Assembly (NCBI GenBank): GCA_932294295.1
Contig: OW028582.1
Span: forward strand, 2,578,015-2,642,014
DNA: 64,000 nt
Source: Alitta virens
Lineage: Eukaryota > Annelida > Polychaeta > Phyllodocida > Nereididae
Direction of reading: 5' to 3'
Part shown: positions 21,990-34,000 of the stretch, piece after piece
Layout: every line of letters starts with the position of its first letter
Numbering within the stretch: position 1 is the stretch's first letter
Position numbers and translations under genes: made by a program
The notes under the pieces: model-generated
Database searches by the model: none
What the model saw: only the letters and a program-made list of their open reading frames with translations
Told to the model about the DNA's origin: nothing

Positions 21990-22975
21990 TCTTGTTTTAA
22001 GTAAATTGCCAAATAAAATTATATTCAATTCGATATATGAATCGTACATAAAAAGTATTTAGGGGAAAAATTGATGTCAAACTTTTACGATAACCAAAGA
22101 AAAATGTCGATAAATGTAAGCTTGGATCTAGCATCGTGTAGTTACACTGAAGTGTTCTTTTCAAACACTGGGATTCTGGGTATGTAAAATAATGCTTTTG
22201 TTTTTAGCGAAAACACCTTTACAGTGTCAACACACAGCTTAAAAACAAAAATATGGCTAGCTTTTATAAAAAAAAAACATTTGTTTGGCCTATTTTTTAA
22301 AAACTTTATTTTGTATGATCATTGTATTTGGGCCTACAGATGTTGTGGCCAAATGCAAACAGACTGTATAGTTTTTTTTTTTCTTGTTTTTTTTTTAAAA
22401 AGTAAATATGATTTATTAGCTAAAGCCAAGTTTTGTCCTAGTTTGGAGTCCAAACTATAAAAAACTGAGTCATGAATATCACTGTTTCCTTATGGTATAG
22501 TAGTTTAGTTTTTACATGGCATTTTTATTTGGTTATTATAATGGTATTATTACATTGTACCGAATTTATTACATTGTCCTGTAATTTAGCTGTTTAGTTA
22601 TTACAATATACATTATATTGTAATTTAGTTACAGCTATATTACAGTAATTAATTTTTAATTAATTGTAGTGTTTTGCCATTTAGAATGTTTTGAGATTTC
22701 ATTATTCTTTCTTTATGATTAAAAACAAAATTGACAAGTACAATATTAGTTTGTGCAGTTTGTATGACACAGAAAAATACATGTAAGTTAAACCAAAGCT
22801 CATGAAAAATACAAACTTCATGTTGTATAAAATTGTTTATAGTCTATAGTGTGTCATACCGTCAATGATCTGAAGCATAGCAATCAATATTCAACCAACC
22901 AGTTCCCAGAGGCAAATGTAATGATGATATAAAAACATGGGCATAATGTTAATATGAGACTTACCAGGCCTGTAG
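21990..22975. other. AT-rich spacer, no gene seen
   Basis: No gene is seen. Around 22,870-22,960 the words CCAGTTCCCAGAGGCAAATG and AATGATGATATAA look like a relic of the SINE C 3' end on the minus strand. Confidence 0.4.
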
Positions 22976-22977
22976 CA

Positions 22978-23185
22978 AATTGGCCAGGGTCATCGAAATT
23001 GGCCACTCGAAATAAATTATCACCAATATTTTTAAAACGCCTGTCTTAAGTTTCAGAATATTGTAAATGATCAGAAGTGTTCATTTTTCGACAATTTATG
23101 AAGTTGCAAAGTATGTAATTTGAGTTCTGGGGGGGGGGGGGGGGGCTAATTTCGATGACCTGGCCAATTTCAATGACCCCGAGTG
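22978..23185. mobile_element. Small MITE with poly-G centre
   Basis: The left end GGCCAGGGTCATCGAAATTG and the right-end stretch AATTTCGATGACCTGGCC are inverted copies, enclosing about 150 bp and a run of about 17 G. Target duplication not determined. Confidence 0.55.
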
Positions 23186-23857
23186 TATATGTTTAGACAC
23201 TATGATTATTATTTTGGGAATTATGCGGTATTACTGAATGCCCTTTAACTTCTGTATTATATATTAAGAACAATATATATTCAACTAATATGTCTGTAAT
23301 AAGCAAAAAGACCTCATTAGCGAGGTGTCCTTCGTGGAGGTTTTTAATCTGAAATATGAGATTTATAAATCTTACTTTATCATAGTTCTTGTATATTTTT
23401 AATAAATATATTGTGTAAGTTATAAATACTGTGAGTTATGAATCACAAAAATCAAGGTTAGGTAATTAGAATCTTTATCATTGACATTTTCTATGAAGGT
23501 TATATTTTGGGCTGTTCCATTTAATAAAGAGGGGGGATGGACCAGAACATTTTTTACAATGTGCCTCATTATGTTATATTTATTCTGATACTGAGACGCC
23601 TTAACCTGGCTTTAGAATTATCATCAGGTTAGTTTTGAATTTTGAATTAAATATAAGGTTTAAAGATAATTCAGTATTTGAGCAATGTTTGTGTTAGCAT
23701 TTGGAGAAGTACATGTATGTATGATGGGATCTGATTATTAATGACTGTTCGGGATGTATAAAAAGTTTTGTTATAGCTGAAATACAGGTCTTTAGTGAAG
23801 CTCTAGTCCTCTACATGTCTGTAAAATAATTAATTAATTAATTAATTTATTCATTCC
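23186..23857. other. Spacer; possible LINE tail at 23.3 kb
   Basis: Around 23,300-23,345 AAAAAGACCTCATTAGCGAG resembles LINE 3'-end words. GGGCTGTTCCATTTAATAAA at 23,512 is an isolated end of the MITE family seen complete at 34,018. No gene. Confidence 0.4.
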
Positions 23858-23860
23858 TTA

Positions 23861-24519
23861 AGGGGGTTTCACACATAGCCGGATCAAACGCCGGAGCGTC
23901 CCGGAGTAACATTTTATTACCTCCGGGGGGTTCCGGGATCAAAGAGCTGTTAAATGTCAACAAAAAATAAATGTTTGGCGATGTGTACACGATGTCAATA
24001 CGGTCTCAACAAGAAGCAACACGGCGCTAACACGACTGTCCCGTTTAGAGTGAGGAGTGAACCGGATTTTCACGGTGCCTTCGCGGATATCACCGGTCTT
24101 TACACCGTGTTCATTCGTGTGGATCCGTTGTGGCTCCTTGTACTCTCCGGCGTTAATGGCGGCGAAATATTCATGCCCGGTTGACGCCGGATGTAGCCGG
24201 AGACATGCCGGAGTCAATACGGAGATCGGCGGAGTCTACTGGGCGTCTACACGGGTCTACACGGGTCTACACGGATCTACACGGATCTACACGGATTAAA
24301 TTACTCCAGGAACTCCGGCATGAAAAATTAAACATGTTTAATTTTTTCCCCCGGAGTCCCAAGGTGCTCCCGGAGCGCCCCGGACAATGACGGACAATGC
24401 CGGACAATCCCGGACATGAACACGATGTCTATACGGCTTTACCCGGAGTATGCGGGAGTATTCCGGAGTTGACCTCCGGGACGCTCCGGCGTCTGATCCG
24501 GCTATGTGTGAAACCCCCT
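23861..24519. mobile_element. Harbinger-like MITE, 659 bp, with TTA duplication
   Basis: Inverted termini of about 26 bp (left end AGGGGGTTTCACACATAGCC, right end its complement) are flanked by TTA at 23,858-23,860 and 24,520-24,522, the PIF/Harbinger signature. The interior is strikingly GC- and CpG-rich and built of CCGGAGT-type words, with about five ACACGG(G/A)TCT 10-mers in tandem at 24,247-24,296. No transposase frame is present. Confidence 0.85.
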
Positions 24520-24663
24520 TTAGAACCATGTTTTGTAATTTGCAGGTTGGTATATATATATTATAAAAAATAGGCAAAACATTTGTTAGTGGACAATGAC
24601 CTATTATCATACTATTATAAGTGTGCTTGTTTTAGAAAATTTATAATTATCAATCTGACTATT

Positions 24664-24897
24664 CACTGGCGGATCCAGCCCTGACTCTACGGGGGGGGGG
24701 GGGGCATATCAGTCTTTATAGGCCTGTGATAGAAATTATTGTGCCATGGTTTTTGCCTCCTCAAAAAAAATTGCTATTTTAAAACCATGCATTTTCCATG
24801 CGTTTATCCTTCTCATGGAAAACGCACGTGGCACATTTGGCCATGTAGAGGTGTGGGGGATGGCCCCGATGCCCCCCCCCCCCTGGATCCGCCAGTG
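24664..24897. mobile_element. hAT-like MITE H with nested MITE P fragment
   Basis: The ends are CACTGGCGGATCCAG and its complement, each followed inward by CTGACTCTACGG or a long G/C run. A truncated MITE P (about 24,741-24,845) sits inside. No clean 8-bp target duplication was found for this copy. Confidence 0.75.
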
Positions 24898-25166
24898 ACT
24901 GTATACTAGGTTTGCTATACATACATCGAACGACTAAATGTCAGTCTTATTTCATGTTGATAATCTGGATAATGCCGAGCATCACATTCTAACTTTATTG
25001 ATTTGATGTTAGCTGAACATTTTGAGTGCGTTCAAACACCATGTGCGCGAAGACCCAGGATGTTGTCTGTTAAACCGAAATGATGGTGTTGAAATTTATA
25101 AATTTATTTTATTGTGTAACTACTCAATGCTACTGGTTTTAAGCTTGGTCTTTCGTATGAGATATA

Positions 25167-25355
25167 CACTGGCGGATCCAGTCCTGACTCTACGGGGGGG
25201 GGGGGGGCAAATTCCAAAATGACTGAAAGGTCCCTGTCAGAAATTTCATTAGACATTAAGACAGGTAGGGGGGGGGGGGAGGCGGCATGGCCCCAATGGC
25301 CCCCTGGATCCGCTAGTGGAGTAATTATAATGCCACCCCCCTGGATCCGCCAGTG
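25167..25355. mobile_element. hAT-like MITE H
   Basis: The same CACTGGCGGATCCAG ends are flanked by GAGATATA (25,159-25,166) and GAGATGTA (25,356-25,363), an 8-bp duplication with one mismatch as expected for hAT transposition. An extra internal terminus (TGGATCCGCTAGTG, about 25,304-25,318) suggests rearrangement. Confidence 0.8.
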
Positions 25356-25374
25356 GAGATGTAAAATTGGTGAT

Positions 25375-25520
25375 CCCGTGATGTCACAGTGATGTACTGG
25401 GTGTCTATGCTCAGGCGTGTGAAAGTCCCTGTCTATCAGCTTACTTGACCAGTTGCCAGAGGGCAGAGGTAATGATGAGATGATAAGGCTGGACTTGGAG
25501 TCCACACCATATTACACAAT
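25375..25520 (-). mobile_element. SINE C 3' fragment
   Basis: On the minus strand it contains GGTGTGGACTCCAAGTCCAG, TTATCATCTCATCATTAC and CTGGCAACTGGTCAAGTAAG, matching the 3' body at 2,947-3,100. No head is visible. Confidence 0.55.
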
Positions 25521-27315
25521 TAAGTTAATATATATCCAGGTATATAACTAAATAGTCGTGTAGCATGCCTGTGATATAAATGCGAGCTAGTTGCTTCAGT
25601 TTTGATAATTTTCTAATTCTCTCGTAAAATCTTTTCACCCCTCACCTACCTATTTCTCAGATCTATCAATTTCAATTTCCAATTTCTTTTTCTAAGAAAT
25701 CTGTCGAAGAAATATCAGATGTTATCCGGAAACTGCCAATTGTCATATTTGTTGCATTGCGGAATAAGGAATAATATCGGATGATTCGACACCTTCAGAT
25801 ACACCCCTAGCCAAAAATATTTTAGCTATATATGGAATTGTTGAAAAAAAGACCCTCTAAATGAAATATACCTTACTTTGAAGATCCTGTAATTGAAAAG
25901 TCTACGTTAGGTCATAGTAATTTGATTTTTGGCTTCTCGGATCATCTGAGGACAATTTTTCAGTCGTTCGGATGAAATTACAAAAAACATGGAAATGAAA
26001 ATTAATATTAAAAACAAAGAGGACATGTTATTTTATTTGTCTGCCAGTAACAATTTTACTCATGATTAGTGCTTTTATTGTACTTTGTACATGTTTTTAT
26101 TCACAATAATGAATTATGAATATTATATTTCCCATTATAACGGCAGATCCGAGAAGCTAAAATCGAATAAGTGTCGCTTTAGTGGCTAGCACACCAAGTT
26201 ATGATTATCAAACTGTTATATGTAACCTAGCGATGAACTTCTTTTTTTCCAATTTCCAAACTCTGTTATTATATTTAAATAGCCTCTTTTTCTTTTTATT
26301 TATAATGTAAGGGGTGTGCACAATTTTACAGCTTTTTAGTAGGCTAGTGCACACCCCCCATAGTATGCTAATGTCATTTATTGTTTATGTAATGTACTGA
26401 CTTTATTGAACTACTACATACTGTGTACAAATAACAAATCCTAAATCTTTCTGTCCTTGGGTGGCCAGTTAAATTTTGTCACGTAGTGTATATGACAGAA
26501 ATACAATAATGAAATTGATGATGAAAGTGCTGAAATCCGAGAAGGCGTTCTTTCAGATTATGAAATGGATAAGTTTTCAATATTATCCTTCTCGAATGAT
26601 AAAAAAATATAAGAATGCCTTTTGAAAAGAGGTGATATTCTTTTGTCATATGATGCTAATTGATTTATTGTTAATAGAGTTGATTTAGGTCACATCATTG
26701 TGAACTTAGACTTTATTTGTGAACTTTTGGAAAGACATTAATTAATTAATATTAGTTGTCCTTATTGTTGAAACTTACTATTGTGTAAATAGTTCATTGT
26801 ATTTTTTCATACTCCAGAAATTTTAAGGCGATACTGATGATCATATGATGCTAGAAGATTCAAATATCATATTTCAATTTGCGGCCAGTTGTCCATCTAA
26901 ATGACCGAAGTTTACCTACGTGCTAGACATCTCGTTACGAAAAACTCTTGTGACATCACGGAAAATTATTGTTCGCCTACTTAAAACTTAAAAGATATAA
27001 GATACATTATGTTCATATATTGTTAATTTTTGCTTTGTGTTCAATGTGCTAGGTTCTAGATTTTGAATTGTTTCTTGACACTATTATTATGCTTTATTTT
27101 ATTTACTTATTGAGTGTATAGAAGATTTAGATTGTAATATAACCTTGATTGATATACACTTTACGATGGGATAATTGGCAAGACCTTCTTTATAGGCTGT
27201 TATATTACTGTCATGGTAATATATGATATAAAGTAATGCTTAACTATAGATAATACTAACATGACATATCATATATTAACATGACATTACATTGCATGCC
27301 CTTACTTATTTAGTC
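25521..27315. other. AT-rich region upstream of TAT; MITE Z copy inside
   Basis: No exon is recognised. From about 25,905 to 26,225 the termini GGCTTCTCGGATCATC and GATCCGAGAAGCTAAAATC are inverted copies, marking a roughly 320-bp MITE of the family repeated at 45,850-47,050. An untranslated 5' exon of TAT could be hidden here. Confidence 0.45.
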
Positions 27316-27316
27316 A

Positions 27317-27700
27317 TTACAGCTAATTTCATAGACTTGGAAACCAAATTCCAGAGCAAAAAGAGCGGCTCCAGAGGACGTCATGTGAATCCAGGACTCT
27401 CATTGGCTGAGGGGTTGCTTTGACCAATGGGAGTCCTGCATTGGACGCTTTAACCTATGGGAGTGCAGGGCCGTAGCCTGGGAAACAGTCTAGGGGGGGG
27501 GGGGGGGAGCAGTTGGGTCAGAAGTCACACTTCTGATGTTTTGATGATCTGTTCAGTAACCATAAATGTACTATAATTTGCAAAATTCTAGGGGGGGGGG
27601 GGGAAGTTGACCTCTGCATTCACATGATGTCCTCTGAAGCAGCTCTCTCTACTCTGGAGTATAGTTTCCGAGTCTATGAAGTTCATTATATTAGCTGTAA
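27317..27700. mobile_element. MITE with long inverted arms just upstream of TAT
   Basis: Arms of roughly 60 bp or more (27,332-27,392 and 27,618-27,680) share CATAGACT.GGAAAC and GAGGACRTCATGTGAAT in inverted order; weaker pairing extends outward (TACAGCTAAT / ATTAGCTGTA). Between them lie two ATTGG-type boxes and the second poly-G-bounded repeat (27,489-27,603). It ends about 200 bp before the first TAT coding exon. Confidence 0.65.
27489..27603. repeat. Poly-G-bounded dispersed repeat, copy 2
   Basis: Matches 15,987-16,103: a G run, GGTCAGAAGTCACACTTCTG, then TTTGCAAAATTCTAG and a second G run. It lies inside the inverted-arm MITE. Confidence 0.7.
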
Positions 27701-27901
27701 CACATTCGAACCTCCTTCTGAACATCAAGGACATCCCCAGCTCCTGACATATCAAAGCCGTCAGAGGAGCCAGTAGGGGCTACATGTGACCCTTTTAAGT
27801 GTGGTGGCTTTAATTTAGATTTAAATATGTTTCAAGTGAACGTTCTTCGCTATATATTACTAATTAAATATTAGTTATTATTGTTTATATTTTATTTTCA
27901 G

Positions 27902-28062
27902 ATTGAACATGGAGCCTGTGATGAAGAAGAAATGCCTGAGGGACAAATGGGAAGTCCCCGCGTCAACCATGGCCAAGAACACGCTTAACCCCATCAGAAA
28001 AATCGTCGACGAAATGAAACTCACTCCTAACCCCAACAAAGAGATGATCGCTCTCTCTATCG
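27902..28062 (+). CDS. TAT: TAT coding exon 1
   Basis: The acceptor TTTATTTTCAG ends at 27,901. Only seven bases precede the ATG at 27,909, so the 5' UTR is spliced from elsewhere. It encodes residues 1-51 plus one base of G52, including the [14 protein letters not shown] stretch conserved in TAT. Donor GGTATGC; phase 1. Confidence 0.93.
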
Positions 28063-31000
28063 GTATGCTAGAAAATATCTGTCTCAAGGTTTTAGTTACA
28101 TGTAAACATCTACAACAAAGTTTTAATGAACTTTGTACAAAATTACATTAATTTTTTTGTCACAGAGTAAACAAGAGGCTCCGGTGCAATGGGGAGAACA
28201 ACTACCAGAGGGCGCTGCTACTGAAGCAGATAAAGCATAATTAGATGACATCATCATTTAATGTACACAAGATATGATATCATAGAATAGGAGACATCAT
28301 CCAACAATGGCTATCTGCTTCGGTGGCGTTGACCTCTAGTGATACTTTTTCTCCCCATTGAATTAATGTCAGCCGGTTCTGAGTTAGTTTTTCAACATTT
28401 CAAGTGTGACCTTAGGTCTTTCTTTAGGGCCAACATTGCCAATGTTTAACATGCATTTTTCTTTTTACTTGTTTTACATGTTTTTATACTGGGCCATATG
28501 AAAAACTCCCAGGAGATTATGTAACCCAGTTGAAATATATTAATTAAAAAATAAATAAAATAAGTATATCAATCCCGCAGAAATACGATGTAAATAACAA
28601 ACAATCACAATGGTGTCATTTCACTAAATATATCAAATACTTTCTATTAAACACATATAAGTCTGATTGTGATATACAATATTGATACATCTGCCACAAT
28701 AATCAATAATAAATAGTATGCCATAGAACTTATGCCCCTGCAACGAAGTTGGGCGGCATAAAGCTCTTATGAAATTATTGCTCTTTTGTTGCTTCGATGC
28801 AGGAGTACTGCTGTCCCCAAGGGACACCATGTTATACAGTTTCTTTTTCATCATCATCCTACCTAATCAAGGTCACACTCATCTTAATATATGTATAAGC
28901 ATCATCATCAGTATATCATGTACTTACCATGTATCATCATCAAGATACCATGTACTTACCATGTATCATCATTAGTGTATCATGTACTTACCATGTATCA
29001 TCATCATTAGTGTATCATGTATATGGAGCTTGCATGGGTCTCTCTCTAACTCCTGGGGTGGCTTCATGCAAGTGACAAATTTTGTCTTTATGATGCCACC
29101 CCACTTACTGTAACTATTTTTGTTATAGTAGGTGAATAAAATTTCTTGAGTCATAAGCGATCGTGATGACTATGACGTCACTATTGCAAGGGACTCTATC
29201 CACTAACCCTGACAATCCCACAATCCTTTGTGGAATGTGACTTATGCAAATTAGGAACTGTTCAATCTGTTTATAATTAATCTGTGATTTTAATCATCTT
29301 TTATATATTTCAGGTGATCCCACTGTTTTTGGAAACCTGCCAATTGCAGAGGAAGCCGTTTCTGCGATAATCCGAGCCACACAAGATCAGAAATGCAACG
29401 GATACGCCCCATCTATTGGTACGAGTCTAATTGTTATTACTGGTGTTTGTGTTTGTGAATCATTATAAATATTGTTCCTATTTTTAAATGTTTCGCCATC
29501 ACAGAATGAATTAAAAACATAGTGCTATAGTTTTAGTGCTTATAATGTTTTTATGTCCTTTTTGTAGTGCTACTTACACAAAAATGTGACTTACATAGTT
29601 TAAAATGCTTTCTTTGCATTAGGAGTAGTACCTAATTGAATTTCAATAATAGAACGATTTTCCTCCCTCCATAGTGCTATAGTTTTAGCTTTTAATGTTT
29701 TTATGTCCTCTTTGTAGCGCTAATTTTACAAAAATGTGACTTATATAGTTTAAAATGATTTGTTTGCATAGAGATACAATTGTCGCTAAATTGAATTTCA
29801 ATAATAGCAAGATATTCTTCCTTCCATAGGCTATGAAAAATCCCGCGCAGCTGTGGCCGAGTACGAATCATGCCATGAATCTCCCCTCACCGCCAAAGAC
29901 ATCGTCCTAACGAGCGGTTGCTCGGGGGCGTTGGATCTGGCCATCTCCGTCCTCGCCAACCCCGGACAGAATATCTTGATCCCTCGACCGGGATTCTCGC
30001 TCTACAAGACGTTGGCCGATTCAATGGGTATACACACCAAGTTCTACAACCTCGATGTAAGTCATACTAGAAATGTAGGGATAGCAAATATGACCGCTCT
30101 GTGTTTAGGCCACTTCGCTTATAATGCTGTTATAGAATGCACACTTCCCTGTGTCAATGGTAGATTCCTGTCCATTATATTGATAGTATAGTATACCATA
30201 CCAGGCCCAGTATACTATTATTAGGAATAAGTTCTTTTTAAGTCAACCACTTTCTTAGTAAGGATTAAAACTCTGTGTTTTACTGGAAGATTTAATGGTA
30301 GTCGTGACTAATTCCAAATCTGAAGTCGGAATATGAATATATTACTAAATATTACGCCAGGATTTGCATTTTTCTACCCAGCATATACATGTATACATGT
30401 ATGATAAACAGTGTTCCTGGGAGGTCATTTGAACTCGGTGCGGTGCCATGCCCGATGCCTCTTGCACCATGCCCGATTTTATCAGCGTCATGCCCAAAAT
30501 TAAATGAAGAACCTCTGTTTTTTTTCGTTTTTTTTTCAACTAGCTGGGCACCCTGTTTGAGTCCATTTAGGTGCCCTAATATCCTTGTGCTCCTTGGCCT
30601 ATTCAAATCCTAGCTGGAACACTGATAAGGAGTGTTACAAATTGACCAAATTTCTGGAAATTACACTAAACAATGTCTTGATGCATAACTCGATATCCTG
30701 ACGTGGAATTCTGACTTCGGATTTGGATTCAGCACGGATTAATTGGTCTTGATCTTTTTATAAGCAGCCCATTTTAAAATCTATCTTTACCATTGAAAAT
30801 GACCTCAGACATGAGACCACCTTCCCATTAAGACTGCACAATTTCACGTCTATTTGTAAATATTTGCTCTTCGAAATGACCATTTGAAGGTCATCTTGAC
30901 GTGACGACCATGTTTGTAACCAAGGTAGCCTCGATCGTAGATCTACGGAGATTTATTATATAAATATCAAGTCTCAGTTGTCCTGTGTCCTGTTACGCTT

Positions 31001-34000
31001 GCAAGATGCAATTTCATCTAATACGGGTCATTGTAATCACGCCTTTTTCACGTTGACACTGGTCTTAAATTAGCAAGGATCCGTTCTATATTTTTATGAT
31101 ACTGTAAAATGAAGGCTAACTGGGATTAATAACAATGTTTTGTAGGTTCAGGGAAATTTTTTTTTTTAGTTTTTTCTTTATTGGGTCAGAGTTTGTCATT
31201 GTTTGCTTTCTTGCATAAAAAAAAATATGTCAGCTGGGTTACATAACAGTTGTTTGATAGTGTTATTGTAAAAGAAACCTGGGGTTTAGTGCAGTATGGC
31301 GGACCCAAATTTATGCCTATATTTGGCATCCATGAAATATAAAATTGTGTATAAATTATTTACAAAGTACAGACATCCCAACTTTGGAGGAAGCATTTCC
31401 GGGTCAGTGACAGGCGAGGCCAGAAGATCACATCATGGATACTAACAATGTATATTATTATTGTAATTTTTTGCCGGGTTCAGTGTTCAATTTCCGGGCT
31501 TGACCCAGCAATTCCGGGTCAGTTGGCATGTCTGAAAGTATGAGTTCTAGCACAATTAGAATAAAATTTGGTGCAGAGTAGCGCTTTAAACGAGAACATG
31601 AAAACCGCCGTCATTAATTTGTGATGTCATACATTGAATTCAAGCTTTTGACGTCATATACATAGCAATGTTCCTGATTATGATTAAAATTAGTTCCATT
31701 GGAATTCCTAAGGGCTGTTCCATTTAAAAAAATTGAGAAAAATTTACCAGTTATTTCTTAATGTCAGGTGGTCAATTATTAATGGTGAGGTGGTCTTAAT
31801 ATTGAGATATATTATTCACAGTTTACTAGTCTAAGAGTAGGAATGGATTATTGGCCGTTACGGCAATCAGTTTTTTTTTATATTTGTGTAATACAATAAT
31901 ATGATATTGATTTATGATAAAAGTGAAACTAACTTTGCCCCAGTGTGATTTTGAGTGTCTGTGTGGAGGCCGTTGGCTTCCGTGTGTTTGCTGAACTTCT
32001 GTATGTATCCACAGAGATGAACATTCCGTTAAGAACCTTCGTGAAAAAGACGGAACCTTCGGGGTGTCATGCCGACTGTTACACGTAAACGTAAGACTTA
32101 AAAAGTCTATGTCACAGTTGGTGTTTAATTTCCTTTTTCAAATGTGTAAATAAAGATATTCTCAAAAAAAATGTCCTGTTTATGATGAAGCTATACAGAG
32201 TGATCGCAATTTAAGAAATTGTAATATGCATGACATGGCGGACCAGTTGCAAGCTGTTTTTTTTTTTCTTCTGTAAATATATAAAATATGTAATAACTTA
32301 ATAAACTTTTGTTTCTTTTAGTGAACCCTACAATTTTAAGTTTGAACAATATTGAAGTTTGAGGAAAATGTGTGACTTTACATTCCTTTAAATTATAAAT
32401 ACGATTGCAATATTTTAGACAGATGTCATTATTTCGTACAACACATTCTTTTCCTGAATGTTACACGATCACGAACAGTTATTTAATACCGTTGTGTTTT
32501 CTTTTTCTTCAAATTTCAGCCGGATAAGTCATGGGAAGTGGACATCGAGAGCTTGGAATCCCAAATCGATGAAAACACGGTGGCCATTGTTGTAAACAAT
32601 CCTTCCAATCCGTGCGGATCTGTGTTCTCCAGGGAACATCTGAAAGACATTCTAGACGTGGCCAGCGCTTATAAGTTGCCGATCATTGGTGACGAAATCT
32701 ACGCTCATTTTGTAAGTCGGCCATTTCATCAGATAATTATTTTGTTTTGCAATGTTGTATGTGTTTATAAATTGTTTGTTCTAAATATGAAAGCTCTATT
32801 GTGTTGCTATTGTTACTAACACATCTAACAGATGGAGAACCCAAGGATTGCAATTTGAAATAGGCCAGGCGAGAGACTAGCCGCTCACGCAAAATCATCT
32901 TTGGTAACTTTGCGTGAGCTTCTGCTCGCAGGATTTGATCAATGGTGTATATAAACAGTTATACCAAGCTTTGAATAAGCAAGAATTCAATTGAGATCTT
33001 ATATAAGATGGGTTTTCCTTTTGAAGTTAGATTGCAAGACAGTTGAAAGTAGTTCTGCAACCCCTTAATCGAAACAACTCACGCTGACCCTAACTTTTGC
33101 GTGAGAGCTCACGTCAAATTTCAATCCCAAAGAACCACCTTGTATTTTTCTTTGATGTATGTGATAATCCGCATTAAATAAATAACGTTTAAATACAAAC
33201 AATACAAACACCCCCACCCCATATTACCTGGCTTATGTAACGACATCAGTAGTCTGTTGTACCCATTGTTCACTGGACGCAGTGTTTATAAACTTTATAT
33301 CGTTTCTTTTTATCATTATTTGCAGGTCTTTTCTGGGTTCAAGTACTACCCTCTTGCCTCCCAGTCGGGCGATGTTCCCATTCTGTCCTGCGGAGGTCTC
33401 ACTAAGCGGTATTTGGTGCCTGGTTGGAGAATGGGCTGGATCGCCGTCCATGACAGGAATGGAGTTTTTTCTAAAGAAGTGCGTTGTACTATACTTGATA
33501 CTGTAAACCTTGCCTTGGTCTAATGTGCTTTATAACTTATCTTGTCAAATTATGATTGCAATAGAGGAATTGAAAAGGTTTATACGAAGGGATGCATACC
33601 ACTAGAGATAGCGTTATCTTTAAATTAAAATTTTAGAATATTCATGAACAGCCCTTGGCTATCCCAAACCCAAGTTAGATCACTCAATAATAAAAATGCC
33701 GCTCAGCATATCGTTTAATTGTAAAGTTATTGTGAATAACGATTATCGATACCCGTATCTTAATCGTTGTACCGGTACAAACGGTATATCGAGAACCGGT
33801 GTGCAGCCCTAGTATTCAGTATCCGAAAGTATTCTTAATATTTTCTTTCGATTGTCGTTTAGGTGAGGCATGGATTGGTCGCTTTGTCGCAGAGAATTCT
33901 GGGTCCGAACACTCTGGTGCAAGGAGCCTTACCCGACATTCTCACAAAGACTCCGCAAGATTTTTACGACAACACACTGAATGCTGTTGAGGTAGGATAA

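Noticed and set aside
23957..24610. CpG-rich 23.9-24.5 kb block as a CpG-island promoter
   Set aside because: Its boundaries coincide exactly with Harbinger-like inverted ends and TTA duplication, so the GC content belongs to the transposon.
25104..25505. 133-codon minus-strand frame through the MITE H cluster
   Set aside because: Composed of MITE ends and poly-C translation plus a SINE C fragment.
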